From Musa acuminata AAA Group (lineage: Eukaryota > Streptophyta > Magnoliopsida > Zingiberales > Musaceae), in contig NC_088347.1 of the NCBI RefSeq assembly GCF_036884655.1, positions 18,787,001 to 18,851,000 of the forward strand: a stretch of DNA of 64,000 bases, written 5' to 3'. Below the pieces are notes generated by a model, which was not told the origin of the DNA, made no database searches, and was given only the letters and a program-made list of their open reading frames with translations. Position 1 is the stretch's first letter. Each line of letters opens with the position of its first letter. A program made the position numbers and the translations under genes. This document shows, piece by piece, positions 44,499 to 55,725 of the stretch.

Positions 44499-46137
44499 AG
44501 CATCATCGTGATGGGAGCACTCGACCTCTTTGGCTCTGAAAGTGATTTCAGGCTCGAGCCCAAGTCGGGGACGTTTCTCGACTGAGCTTCAGGCGTAGGC
44601 CTTCCTCTCCATTGAGCTGTTGCTGCCAGCTATCGGTCCTCCAAAGATGACGTTGATCTGCCTTTCGACGGGTACCCTGTGATGTGGAGTTGCTTCCTGG
44701 AGTTCCTTGAGATAGCGCCCGAGGTGACCTTTTTGGATCAGGTCCTCGATTGGATTCTAGAGGTCATGACAGTCTTCCGTGTCATGGTCATAGTCCTAAT
44801 GGAACCTACAATATTTGGACTGGTCTTTGTGAGTAGCTTTCATGGGGGTGGGCTATCGTAAGAGGCCCTTCTCCCTAATTTGGAGGAAGATCTCAGTACG
44901 AGATGCGTTCAGAGGGAGAGGTGGGGGCCTCGGGAGCAGTAGCTCTTATCGGTCGGGTCTCCGGTGGGGCTACACCGGGGCTGCTGAGGTCGTACTTCGG
45001 GATTGTTTCGCCCTTGGCCTCTTCCCGTCCATGCACCTTCCTGCCACTAGAGCTTTAGCGATAATGTATTGGTTGGCGCACTGGAGCATCTCGAGGATGG
45101 TTAATGGTAGCTTCTCGATCAACGACCAAAAGAACCTTGAAGACTTCAAACCCATCAGAAACGTATGCATGATTAAAGAAGGATGAGCATCCGGGAATCC
45201 CCAGATTTCAATGGTGAAACATGCCACAAACTGACAGAGCGACTCATCTTCGCACTAGGATAACACGAGCAAGGTGGCCATGGAAGGCCTGGGTCGTACG
45301 CTAGCGAGGAAATTCTGCTCGAACTCCCTGGTGAGCTTATCGAAAGACAAGATCGAGGACGGGCATAGCCGGCTGAACCATGCTCATGCCGATCCCCTGA
45401 AGGTGGTCGAGAATGCCCAACACATTAGTGCATCGGAGGTGCCATAGAAGGCCATCTGAGCCCGAAATGCAGTGACGTGCTTTGCGGGATCGGAACCGCC
45501 GTCATACGTCTCCAATGCCGACAGCCTAAAGTAGAGAGGTATAGGCTTGTCCTATACTTCTTGAGTAAAAAGGGATCCACCCAAGCTGCCTTCGCCCGAC
45601 TCACCCCGCGACTTCTGGAACTCGTCCAAGCGCCGGTTGACCCGGGACAACTGGATCCTGAACGAGTCATCCATTGAGTCGAACGATATGGTGTCAGGTT
45701 TGAAGTGGGGCAGAGTGATTCGGTAGGGTGCGGGTACATGCTCGGGTGGACATCTTGGATCTGTCATCTGCTCTCGGGCTTCTCCCATCCCGACCTGCTC
45801 CCTACTCGGCCTTTGTCATGTCGGGTCAATCGGGAGAGTCGCTAGCCGCACGATCTAGGGAATGAGTGGGATGATCATCTGCATCATCCCCGCCATTGCC
45901 TATACTTGCTTGGTCAGGCCGTGGAATGCCTCGGGCGACATGGCCGAGGGTCCGGTGGTAAGTCCGGGGGGCGACAACCCTGTGTCGTTGAATAGGCGCC
46001 AATAGAGATCTAGCATCAAGGTCGGAATTACCCCATCTCGGAGGACAGGGAGGGGCTGGTCTTCGGGTCTGACGGAAGGGTGGTCAGCTGGTGGTTCTCC
46101 CTTGGGGAGAGCTCCTGCGAAATGCTCCTACGACATG
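44499..46137 (-). pseudogene. Gyp-G gag, broken
   Basis: From the first ATG after the leader (about 46137) the frame soon breaks. Clear gag text is found at 45788-45552 (HFKPDTISFDSMDDSFRIQL) and in shifted frames to about 44970. The retrotransposon gag domain is recognisable from [17 protein letters not shown] and [11 protein letters not shown], then FDKLTREFEQNFLASV. FLMGLKSSRFFWSLIEKLP closes it. At least three frameshifts or stops are present, among them stops near 45552, 45410 and 45257. Confidence 0.85.
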
Positions 46138-46159
46138 GCCCTTCTTTTAGTGCTAAATA

Positions 46160-46768
46160 TGTTAGTGAACAGATGCACCGTGACTGGTGAGTCAGCACGG
46201 TTTGGTTCACGGGTCGATGTCGGGCATCTTCGGCCATGCAGGTTGGTTGCCGAGGTCAGGAAGCTGGTAGGTGGCTCTTGTTCAAGACGTTGGATGACGA
46301 CTCTCCACCGGGATGATGGTCGGTGCGTCAGGGGGAGGCGACCTCTCTTGATCGAGATGATCTTGCTTCGAGGATGATCGCTCTCCTGCACAGAAGGCCT
46401 CGTCGGATGATCACCGACTATGGCCCCTCGATCAGTAAGTTAGTGTGGGGTTCTGCCTTTTTCTCTCTCTCCTGGGTTGGATGCCAACTATGGGTTTTTA
46501 TACTACTGTACAAGGGTCGATCGTACGCAGTTTTGCCGTGGCGACTGATCCTCGAGAGTTGAGATAGTACCTTTATACGGTCGTCGTTCCGAGGTGCACG
46601 GAACGATGCCATACGGCATCGTCCCTGGCTTACCGGGATGGGACATACCGAGCAGCATCTTGGTATGGTCTCTAGCTCAGCGCATGGGGGTACTCCTCTT
46701 GCTGACTTGACTGTAGCATGACGTGACATCGATCGTGATGTATCCTGAACCTAAAATATATCTTATCA
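46160..46768 (-). repeat. Gyp-G 5' LTR
   Basis: A 609-bp LTR, TGTTAGTGAACAGATGCACC to TCTTATCA on the plus strand, colinear with the left LTR. On the element's strand the internal region starts TATTTAGCACTAAAAGAAGG directly after CTAACA; I could not assign this to a specific tRNA primer. Confidence 0.88.
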
Positions 46769-46794
46769 CATGAAATGATCAAGAGATTCAGACT

Positions 46795-47392
46795 TTAGAG
46801 TCCGTGTCGATTTAAGCCATGTGAGTTGGTTTTGTTGAGCAACCTTGAGGCATGGAATGTTATGGCATAACATTCGTCCTTTAGGGCACTAGATAGGTGG
46901 TGATTTTTATAGCTTGTAATAATTTTGCTATCCCATTGATTCATAACGAGAAACCCAATACCAACAAGAGAAGAAAAAGAATCAAAAGAGCCATTACAGA
47001 ATAGGGTGTAGGTGTGTTGCGAGGGTGGGTTGCTGGTGAAGACCCAAAGGGTTGGATGTGGAGAAAAGGGAGAGTGGGATGGGCAGGAAAATCTCTTCAA
47101 GGATGGTCTTGGATTCTAGAGTAAGACCAATCGCCTTGCACCATATGGATCCGATTTGACATTGAGGATTACGAAAATAGCAATCCTTTCAGTGTTTCCA
47201 AATGAGCCAAAGACTATTGGCATTGAAAGCTTTTAAGAAGACAACAAAAGAGTGATTTAATTCATCTTGTTCGTCAAGCCAGATGTCATGCAACCATGAT
47301 TCAAAGATAAGTATAGTTATACAAAATAGAAGTAGTGAACCGAGTGATGAGGAGTCTTTTCTATAGAATTTTTCAAAGAAAATGTTTAACAA
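46795..47392 (-). pseudogene. LINE-type RNase H remnant
   Basis: Two minus-strand frames (47392-47189 and 47100-46795) look like the end of a plant non-LTR reverse transcriptase. The first has NSLWLIWKH, typical of the zinc-binding domain after LINE RT. The second has LFCNGSFDSFSSLVGIGFLV and SSALKDECYAITFHASRLL, typical of the RNase H that follows, with Asn for the first catalytic Asp. It may instead come from a gene for an RNase H-like protein. Gyp-G lies directly to its left and may have inserted in it. Confidence 0.6.
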
Positions 47393-47970
47393 GTAACCAA
47401 AAGAATTGATATGCTTGTTATCTACATATTGTCTTGATTCTTTTTATTTTGTCCACTGTTTATTCAAGCCATCTTAAAATCCATGAATAGCTGATTTTGA
47501 TGAAAAATCATATAAATTATTTTTTCTAGTTTCCAATAAGTAGTGTTTATTATGATTAAAGATATTTGCTAAAACTTTGTTGTCATTCTTTGTCTTCTAA
47601 TTCTATGTTTCTATGTCCAAATGAAATAAAAAAAGTTGTTTGGTTATATGAGAAACTTCAACTACCGAGGTATTGTTATGAACCAGGAAATGTATTCATG
47701 GAGGCCTAATATAATTTTGAATTATACCAATGGTACATGTAAGACATAGTCTAGTGACAACTCTATGTCATTACGTACTATTTAGTTTCGCCTATGAATA
47801 GTCGTTTCTTATTCGAGTTTCTTACCATATCTAATACTAAGTCAAGACACATTGTCCATTCGTGCCAGTGAAGACACATTTAGACATGTGCAGTAGTACA
47901 CCAAACATGACCATCTCATCATGAGTGAGAAGATTTCCGTGAATAACAAGCCCGAAAATAATATCATGTG
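47393..47970. other. Unassigned AT-rich stretch
   Basis: I see no reading frame, repeat or terminal structure here. It lies between the LINE remnant and the coding fragment at 47971-48330 and could be intron or intergenic DNA. Confidence 0.4.
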
Positions 47971-48330
47971 TTAAGAGTAATGCCATCTAACAGGCTGCAT
48001 TTTGATTCTGATTGCATTCCAATCCTGGCTTATGCTGAAACCATTGTCTCCCCAACAGGCAACCAAGTGTGTTGTTCTAATTTTGATACATTTGTTGAGT
48101 AGTAGATTGCTGTCTAAGAACTCCTCCTCTGTCATCAGTTTGCTTATTTTAATCTGCTCGTTCTTGAGCAAAATGGAACCTGGAGCATGGCAGATTTGCT
48201 TCTGAAAACCAGCTAACTAAGATCTCAGATCCATAATCATTTCCTTGCGTCTGCCATTCTTTCTTTTAGCAACTCTTTCAAATTATTGTTCAAAATTTCC
48301 AGCTTTGAGTGAATCGGAACATCCTGCTCC
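47971..48330 (-). pseudogene. Coding fragment of unknown gene, part 2
   Basis: The minus strand reads DVPIHSKLEILNNNLKELL and KERMADAR, then after a one-base shift KEMIMDLRS, a TAG, LAGFQKQICHAPGSILLKN and KISKLMTEEEFLDSNLLLNK. The text is rich in Leu, Lys and Glu and looks coiled-coil. It joins in frame with 63872-63960 across CopL. I do not recognise the family. The shift and the TAG suggest a pseudogene, or intron boundaries I cannot place. Confidence 0.5.
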
Positions 48331-48810
48331 TGTAACGGTTATTATTAACATAACCGTTTTCATTAAGATTCATAATTTATTATCATGAATTTCTTCATTT
48401 ATTATGGTTTAAATGATTTCAGTTTCTTATTCTTAATGCATGAAATCGTTATTATTAAATTAAATATTTAATATCATTAAGTTCTTCGTTATGGTCCAAA
48501 CGTTACAAATTTGAATTAATTCTTGATCGTTATGAGTTGGTGATGATAAATGTTCTTGATGGGAGAACATCTATATATACATGAGGATTTTGGTCTCTTG
48601 GCTCAATCATCTCTTTGAAGCGAAGGGCTTTCCTACACCATCTAAAGCGAGAGTTCTGAGCCGAGAAGAACCAAAGTTCAAGAAGAAACCTCTGCATAAA
48701 TTCTTGGCGACAATGGCTGGAGGTACGTTATTTCGTTTCTGCATTAGTTTTATTATATTTCTATTACAATGATTTAGAAACACAAGTTGGCTTCATTAAA
48801 ATTTCTTACA
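48331..48810 (+). repeat. CopL 5' LTR
   Basis: A 480-bp LTR from TGTAACGGTTATTATT to TTTCTTACA. A TATA-like TATATATA at 48572-48579 follows GGGAGAACATC. The short LTR also encodes a small open frame (48581-48772), which I regard as accidental. Confidence 0.9.
48572..48579 (+). promoter_or_regulatory. TATA box of the CopL 5' LTR
   Basis: TATATATAC lies 240 bases into the LTR and is conserved at 63632-63640 in the 3' LTR. Confidence 0.6.
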
Positions 48811-48812
48811 TT

Positions 48813-48824
48813 TGGTATCAGAGC
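48813..48824 (+). other. CopL primer binding site
   Basis: TGGTATCAGAGC lies two bases after the LTR end, a perfect match to the initiator methionine tRNA site. Confidence 0.93.
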
Positions 48825-49060
48825 CCGAATGACCTCTGCCTTGATATGAAAAAGTTTTCATTTTTATGTCATGAAAATGATTTGATTTTGATTTCTTCTT
48901 GGAAACTTCTTGATATATTTTATTGAAAATCATGAGGAAATATCATTTTCAACATTTTTAGTCGATAAAATGCTCATATTATGTATGCATATTTAGTTAT
49001 ATTAAATTATGCTTATGAGCAAATTTTTTATGTATAAAATGTCTAGTGATCTATATAATC

Positions 49061-49371
49061 TTAATTAATTAAGAATTAGCCACAGCATTCTTAATTAATT
49101 AAAATTATATATAAAGTTAAAATAAGGATCACATAAGTAATTAGACATCATATTGTGATTGATTATATTTCGTATAATAATTGTTATCCCACAGGATCTT
49201 TTATTATATTTAATATAATTAATTAGGATAAAATATTAGATTATTTTCATAATTTACCCACAGGGATTATGAATTGGAATATAATTTGATAGTTTTATCA
49301 TAAAGACCATATGAATCTATTTGAATTAAGAATTTAGCCCACAGGCAATTTTTATGTCATGAGATTCATAT
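49061..49371 (+). repeat. Four CACA-capped stem-loops in the CopL leader
   Basis: The tetraloop CACA stands at 49081-49084, 49190-49193, 49259-49262 and 49340-49343. The stems next to the loop are GC/GC, ATCC/GGAT, CC/GG and GCC/GGC, and each extends outward: TTAATTAATTAAGAAT/ATTCTTAATTAATTAA (with a TA bulge), TATAATAA/TTATTATA, TTCATAAT/ATTATGAA and ATATGAATCT/AGATTCATAT (49309-49318 with 49362-49371). All lie between the primer site and gag. Confidence 0.85.
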
Positions 49372-49438
49372 TTTTGGCATGTTTCACATTGGTAAAACAT
49401 ATAATTTAGTCTATTAAGCTTCAAATTTTGACATAAGC

Positions 49439-50500
49439 ATGTTTGATTTTATGCAGTTTCTCAAACTGTTAATTTCTTTGATATTCGATGTGATATTCTC
49501 GAACTTAATGGTGATAACTATAAAATATGGAAGGAGAGGGTTCTCCTCCATTTATGGTGGATGGATATTGATTATGCTATTAGAAAAAGACGAACCACCT
49601 ATAGTCACTGATACCAGCACTCTGACTGAGATCACGTTATATGAGCGATGGGAGCGATCCAATCGGCTCAGCGTGATATTTATCAAAACTAAGATAACTG
49701 CTGGCATACGTGGTTCTGTTGACCAGCATGAAAATGTCCGAGACTTGCTAAAAGCTATCGATGAACAATTCATCACTTCAGATAAGGCACTAGCAAGCAC
49801 CCTTATAATGAAATTTTCATCCCTTAGACTCACCAACATAAAGGGTGTGCGTGAGCACATAATGCAAATCCGAGATATTGCAGCTCAACTTAAGAAACTT
49901 GAGGTTAATATGTCAGAATCCTTCTTGGTGTACTATATTCTGAACACCCTTCCACCTCAATATAGCCCTTTTAAAATTTCATACAATACACATAAGGACA
50001 AATGGTCAATTAATGAATTAATGATCATATGTGTTCAAGAAGAAGAGAGGCTAGTAATGGAATTGGATGAGAGTGCATTGATGGTAACCACTCGCGGGAA
50101 GAACAAAACTGAGAAACATCAAGCCAATCAAAAAGCTTATCAGCAGGGAAAAGGTAAAATACCACCCCAAGCTGATATCAAGAAAGAAGCAAGGTGTTTC
50201 TTTTGTAAAAGAAAGGGACACATGAAGAAGGAATGTACGAAATTCCAACAATGGCTTGAAAATAAAGATAAACCAACCTCATATGTATGTTATGAATCTA
50301 ATATAGTCAATGTTAATATTAACACTTGGTGGATTGACTCTAGATCAACAATCCATATTGCAAACTCTTTGCAGGGTATGCAAAATCTAAGGAAGCCAGT
50401 GGGAAGTGAGCAAAGCATCTTATCAGGAAATAAGATGGACTCACATGTGGAAGCAATTGGAACATGCATTTTAACTTTAAGTAGTGGTTTTTTTTTTTAA
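49439..50500 (+). CDS. CopL gag and protease start
   Basis: The annotated frame is open for 353 codons, but its first 40 or so residues come from a shifted frame: the matching gag text (LELNGDNYKIWKERVLLHLW) lies in another frame at about 49500-49560. Then LYERWERSNRLSVIFIKTKI, EHIMQIRDIAAQLKKLEV and YILNTLPPQYSPFKISYNTH mark a UBN2-type gag. The zinc knuckle is CFFCKRKGHMKKEC (about 50209-50250). The protease motif is WWIDSRSTIHI, with Arg for the Gly of the DSG triad, so it is probably inactive. The frame ends in a T run at 50490-50500. Confidence 0.8.
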   Translation: MFDFMQFLKLLISLIFDVIFSNLMVITIKYGRRGFSSIYGGWILIMLLEKDEPPIVTDTSTLTEITLYERWERSNRLSVIFIKTKITAGIRGSVDQHENVRDLLKAIDEQFITSDKALASTLIMKFSSLRLTNIKGVREHIMQIRDIAAQLKKLEVNMSESFLVYYILNTLPPQYSPFKISYNTHKDKWSINELMIICVQEEERLVMELDESALMVTTRGKNKTEKHQANQKAYQQGKGKIPPQADIKKEARCFFCKRKGHMKKECTKFQQWLENKDKPTSYVCYESNIVNVNINTWWIDSRSTIHIANSLQGMQNLRKPVGSEQSILSGNKMDSHVEAIGTCILTLSSGFFF

Positions 50501-51702
50501 TTGGAAAGAACCTTTTATGTACCAAGTTTCTCACGAAACTTAATTTCTGTTTCCAGACTCGTACCATTTGGATATTCCTTTTATTTTAAAGACACATCAT
50601 TTCGTTTATTATATAAATATGATTGTGTTGGGAATGATATTTTATCTGACGATCTTTACCGTATTTTATTACAAAATGATAATACTCAAGGTTCAATGCA
50701 TGTTCACCCTGGCATTAAGAGGTGTAATATTAATGAGGACTCCTCTATATTATGGTATCAGAGATTAGGACATATCTCCATAGAGAGAATTAAAAGATTA
50801 GTTAAAGATGGGATACTTAGTACTCTTGATTTTACTAATTTTAAGACTTGTGTGGATTGTATTAAAGGAAAACAGACCAATAAGTCCAAAAGGGGTGCTA
50901 ATAGGAGTTCAAACTTATTAGAAATAATTCATACTGATATATGTTGTCCAGACATGGACATACATGGTCAGAAATACTTCATCTCCTTTATAGATGATTA
51001 CTCACGATATATGTATATATATTTGCTTCATAATAAAAATGAAGCATTGGATGCCTTCAAAGTCTTTAAGGCTGAAGTTGAGAACCAATGTGGTAAGCAA
51101 ATTAAAATTGTGAGATCAGATAGGGGTGGAGAATATTATAGTAGATATATTGAAAATGGACAAGCACCTGGTCCTTTTGCTAAGTTTCTTCAAGAACATA
51201 GGATTATTGCCCAATACACTATGCCTGGTTCTCCAGACCAGAATGGTGTTGCAGAAAGAAGAAACCGAACATTATTGGACATGAAGCACTAAAGACGGCT
51301 GTGTATCTATTAAACCGAGTTCCAACCAAGGCTGTCCAAAAGACACCATTTGAACTATGGAAAGGTTGGAAACCGAGTTTGCGACATATGCGCATTTGGG
51401 GATGTCCGTCTGAAGTCAGGATATATAATCCACAAGAGAAGAAACTGGACCCGAGGACTGTTAGTGAGTATTTCATTGGATATGCCGAAAAGTCCAAAGG
51501 TTACAGGTTCTATTGTCCATCTCACACAACTAGGATTGTGGAATCAAGAAACGCTAAATTTCTTGAGGATGATGTGATTAGTGGGAGCGATCATTTCAGG
51601 AACATAGTTTCCGTACATGATCATATAGAATCTCAACCTTCCATATCAAATGATAGATTGGTTATAGTTTATAGTACTCCTCAAGTACAAACTAGTTGTT
51701 GA
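50501..51702 (+). pseudogene. CopL integrase, broken
   Basis: Frame 50501-51292 has the protease tail (FYVPSFSRNLISVSRLV), the pre-integrase module (WYQRLGHISIERIKRL, CVDCIKGKQTNKSKRG), the first Asp (IIHTDICCPDMD), the second (VRSDRGGEYY) and the Glu (NGVAERRNRTLLD). Right after RNRTLLDM about 50-60 bases are missing relative to the usual copia text, causing a stop at 51290. Frame 51301-51702 continues with the integrase C-terminus (LLNRVPTKAVQKTPFELWKG, FIGYAEKSKGYRFYCPS). Confidence 0.88.
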
Positions 51703-53463
51703 TAGTATTCTAATAGATCAAGCAGTTCAGGAATTACAACAAGCTCCTGAACAACTAGTTGAATCACAAGTTCCTCAAGGAACCATTAGTACAACATTAA
51801 GAAGATCTACTAGAAATAAAATATCAGTAATTCCTAGTGATTATGTTGTATATCTACAAGAATCTGACTATAATATTGGAGCCAAAAATGATCCTGAAAC
51901 ATTTTCACAAGCCATGAGTTGCAAAAAGTCAAATTTCTGGCATGATGCTATGAAAGAAGAGATGAATTCCATGATGAGCAATGGAGTCTAGGATCTTGTA
52001 GAGTTGCCTAATGAAGCAAAGGCCATTGGTTGCAAATGAGTCTTTAAAACTAAGAAAGATTCGTTAGGCAACATTGAGAGATACAAGGCAAGACTTGTTG
52101 CAAAGGGATTTACTCAAAAAGAGGGAATCGATTATACGGAGACATTTTCTCCTGTATCTAAGAAAGATTCTCTGCGTATTAATTTAGCATTAGTTGCTCA
52201 TTTTGACCTTGAGTTGCAACAAATGGATGTGAAAACAGCATTTCTTAATGGAGATCTAAAGGAAGAGGTTTATATGAAACAACCTGAAGGTGTCTCCTCT
52301 AGTGTTGGTGAACACTTGGTTTGTAAGCTTAAGAAGTCTATATACGACTTAAAACAAGCCTCCTGTCAATGGTATTTTAAATTTCATGAAGTGATTTCTT
52401 CATTCGGATTTGTTGAAAATCTCATGGATCAATGCATATACCAGAAGGTTAGTGGGAGTAAAATATGTTTCCTTGTTTTATATGTAGATGATATTTTGCT
52501 TGCAACTAATGATAAGGATTTGCTGCATGAGGTGAAATAATTTCTTTCTAAAAATTTTGACATGAAGGATATGGGTGAAGCATCTTATGTCATTGGCATT
52601 AAGATCTATAGAGATAGACCTCGAGGCATTTTAGGTCTATCACAAGAAACCTATATTGATAAACTTTTAGAAAGATTTCGGATAAAGGATTGTTCACCAA
52701 GTGTTGCTCCCATTGTGAAAGGTGATAGGTTCAATTTGAACCAATGCCCAAAGAACAATTTTGAAAGGGAATCAATGAAAAACATCCCATATGCTTCTGT
52801 CGTAGGAAGCCTTATGTATGCTCAGGTCTGTACTAGACCTGATATTGCATTTATTGTGGGGATGCTAGGTCGATATTAGAGTAATCCAAGTATGGACCAC
52901 TGGAGAGCTGCAAAGAAAGTGATGAGGTATCTACAAGGAACCAAAGATTACATGCTTATGTATAGACATACAGACAATCTGGATGTGATTGGTTACTCAG
53001 ATTCAGACTTCGTCGGTTGTGTTGATTCTCGTAAATCAACATCAGGATATATTTTTATGATGACCGGTGGAGCTATTTCTTGGAGAAGCGCTAAGCAGAC
53101 CTTGATTGCTACTTCTACCATGGAAACTGAGTTTGTCTCCTGCTTTGAGGCTACTTCACATGGTGTATGGCTTAAGAGTTTCATTTCTGGGCTTAGAATT
53201 ATGGATTCTATTTCTAAGCCATTAAGAATTTTCTGTGATAATTCAACTGTTGTCTATATGGCTAAAAACAATAAAAGTGGAAATCGAAGTAAACACTTCG
53301 ACATTAAGTATTTAGCCATAAGAGAACGTGTAAAAGAAAAGAAAGTGGTCATTGAGCACATTTAGCACTGAATTGATGATTGCTAATCCTTTGACTAAAG
53401 GCATGCCACCTCTAAAATTCAAGGATCATGTAAAGAAAATGGGACTTAGTTCCACTTTGTAAT
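51703..53463 (+). pseudogene. CopL reverse transcriptase and RNase H, broken
   Basis: RT text begins with LRRSTRNKISVIPSDYVVYL and includes MDVKTAFLNGDLKEEVYM, LKQASCQWYFKFHEV and the intact box YVDDILLATND (about 52480-52515). Connection and RNase H: LSQETYIDKLLERFRIKD, YSDSDFVGCVDSRKSTSG, STMETEFVSCFEATSHG and FCDNSTVVYMAKNN. Single-codon stops stand near 51990 (GV stop DLVE), 52038 (GCK stop VF), 52538 (EVK stop FLSKNF), 52879 (GRY stop SNPS) and 53363. Each is explained by C-to-T or G-to-A in a Trp or Gln codon or by a frame slip. Confidence 0.9.
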
Positions 53464-53740
53464 GATATTGAAACTCTTATATATTATGAAATTTTCTCAT
53501 TTATGTGCACATTATTTTGAGAAAATATATTGTTGTTGGACTAAGAATAAACATAAGGTTTATTCATAAAGTAATATTACCACATTAAGATTAATAAACT
53601 AAATACATCGTGATACATGGATGATAATACTCGCTCTTAGAGGACTTATCGCTATGATTCATGTATTTATTTCTTAAGAAAGTTGTTTAAGAAAGATTAA
53701 TTCAAATTATTAAGATAAACGTATGGACCAAGTGGGAGAA
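53464..53740 (+). other. CopL spacer and polypurine tract
   Basis: A short AT-rich untranslated stretch ends with CAAGTGGGAGAA (53729-53740) directly before TGTAACGG of the 3' LTR. Confidence 0.8.
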
Positions 53741-53755
53741 TGTAACGGTTATTAT
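53741..53755 (+). repeat. CopL 3' LTR, first 15 bases
   Basis: TGTAACGGTTATTAT matches the start of the 5' LTR at 48331. It is cut by SIRE-M, whose target duplication ATTAT is at 53751-53755 and 63383-63387. Confidence 0.9.
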
Positions 53756-55725
53756 TGTTAGGATCGAGAGCACTAAGAGGGGGGGGGGGGTGAATTAGCG
53801 TAGCGGAAATCTTTCAGCGATTAAAAACGAAAGCTGCGTTCGTTCGATAAAAACTATTTTGATGCAAAAGCCGATTCTGAGATTACTTATGATTAAGTAT
53901 AGTTTACGTCTAAACACAGTTTGCATCTAAGCGCAGTTTACGCAGTTTGCGTCTAAATGCAGTTTGTGTCTTAATGCAGTTTGCGTCTAAATGCATATTG
54001 TGACTAAGCACAGTTTGCCTCTAAGTGCAGTTTGCGTCTTAGGCTCAGATTGCGTCTAAGCGCAGTTTGCGCAGTTTGTGTCTAAGCGCAGATTGCGTCA
54101 AAGCTCAGATTACGTCTAAGCGCAGTTTGTGTTTAAGCGCAGTTTGCGTCTTAAGCGCAGATTGTGTCTAAACACAGTTTTACGTCAAAACGTAGATTCG
54201 GAAAGATTTGAACTTAGACACTCGTTCGTAAAAGCATAGAAGTCAGTTTGCAGTTATAAATGGAATGTAAACGTAAACTGCAGAGAAACTCGTTTGTAAA
54301 AGCGCAGAAATCAGTTTGCAGATATAAACAGAATCAAGACCTAAACGTAAACTGCAGAGAAACTCATTCGTAAAAGCGCAGAAATCAGTTTGTAGTTATA
54401 AACAGAATCAAGACGTAAACGTAAACTGCAATGTAGAGATCGTACGAAAACACCGATTTATGTCTGAATGCAGATTCAGAAAGAACAGAACTTAGAGACT
54501 CGTTCGTAAAAGCGCAGAGGGCAGTAGCTATGTAGGAGGTTTGCAGTAATGATAAAGTGCTCAAAGTAAAAGCAAACCAGAGATTTAGAGTGGTTCGGTC
54601 AGTCTTGACCTACTCCACTTTTGGCTTCCTCCACCGACGAGGTCACCGACGTCAACTAGAGGCCTTCCTTCAATAGGCGAAGGCCAACTGCCCTTTTACA
54701 GTTTCACTCCTTTTGACGGGCTCAGGAGACAACTCTTACAGAACATTTCTCTCCTCTCTTTACAACTCAAGACTTGAAGAACAGAAAGAGGAGAACTTTT
54801 GAACTTTTACACAAATTTGAGCTCTTAGAATCACAGAAAAGATCAAGAATTCGGTGTAGGTCTGTGTCTCTTCAGTGCTGAATGGGTGGGGTATTTATAG
54901 GCCCCAACCCAGTTCAAATTTGGAGCTCAAATCGATCAAATCCCGGAATTCCGGGATCAGGCGATTGCACCTCCTGACTGGGGCTGTTGCACCTCCTGAT
55001 TGGGGCTGTTGCACCTCTCTGCCAGAGCTCGAAGACCGAGCTCAGGCGGTTGCACCGCCTGACTGGAGAGGTTGCACCGCCTGGCAGAGCTCGAAACTTT
55101 AGCTCTAGCGGTGCTACCTATCAAGAGGTTGCACCGCCTAGTCTCGCTCGGAGACTGAGCCCTGGGCGGTGCTACCTCCCTGCTTGGGCGGTTGCACCTC
55201 CCACATCAACCTGGGTCCGAATGGGCTGAACCATTCGACCCAATTTGAGTTCTTCAGGGGCCCAATTGCCCCAGGTTTAAGCTAATGGGATCACCTCCCA
55301 TTTCTAACTTAATCAAAGTGCTAACTATGATTATTTCCTAAGACATATTCTGCAGCTTGCTTCGGTGCGTCACTCGCTTCTTCCGGCGAGTTTCCGACGA
55401 ACTTCCGTCGATCACCCGATGAACCCTCGGTGATGCTCCTGCGGACTTCCGGCAAACTCCTAGACTGCGACGATCCACTTGGCAAGTTCCGACGAGCTCC
55501 TTTGGCAAGCTTCTGGACTTCTTGGATTTGTTCCGGCAGAACCTCCGACGACTATCCGAACTTCCGTCGAGCTCTCGAACTCCCAACGTGATCATTGTCA
55601 TGACTCCGGCGCAACTCCTGCTGCATGTCTTACTTTCATCGTAGTTAATCCTGCACACTTATCTCAACACATACATTAGACAACAAATGACAATTGACTT
55701 CATCATCAAAATCCGAGATTCAACA
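53756..55725 (-). repeat. SIRE-M 3' LTR
   Basis: On the minus strand it runs from TGTTGAATCTCGG (55725) to CCTAACA (53756). Palindromes lie at about 54955-55200, a TATA box at 54899-54892, an array of 17-base units (AGTTTGCGTCTAAGCGC-like on the plus strand) at about 53920-54190, and a 12-base G run (C run on the element's strand) at 53779-53790. Confidence 0.92.
53920..54190. repeat. 17-bp tandem array in the SIRE-M 3' LTR
   Basis: Units like AGTTTGCGTCTAAGCGC follow one another about sixteen times with small changes (GCGTCTAAATGCAGTTTG, GCGTCTTAGGCTCAGATT). The same array is at about 61465-61760 in the 5' LTR. LTRs of SIRE-A have only isolated copies of AGTTTGCG at the corresponding place. 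Confidence 0.85.

Larger units (their letters stand above)
15367..46768 (-). mobile_element. Gyp-G: Ty3/gypsy element of Tat type, split by SIRE-A
   Basis: Two LTRs of 603 and 609 bp (15367-15969 and 46160-46768) enclose minus-strand gag, protease, RT, two RNase H domains and integrase, and between integrase and the 3' LTR a tandem array and an opposite-strand gene. A second, archaeal-type RNase H and an extra gene downstream of pol are known traits of the Tat clade. SIRE-A (20400-40952) splits the integrase: the reading is KVKVS on one side and DPTRARGKLTPNWEGPYRV on the other. Flanks CACGG and CATGA differ by two transitions and may be a decayed TSD. Without the insertion it is about 10.8 kb. 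Confidence 0.88.

Noticed and set aside
48002..48205. Hydrophobic plus-strand frame that could be a membrane peptide
   Set aside because: It is the complement of the better-supported minus-strand coding fragment at 47971-48171, whose text is not low-complexity and joins across CopL.
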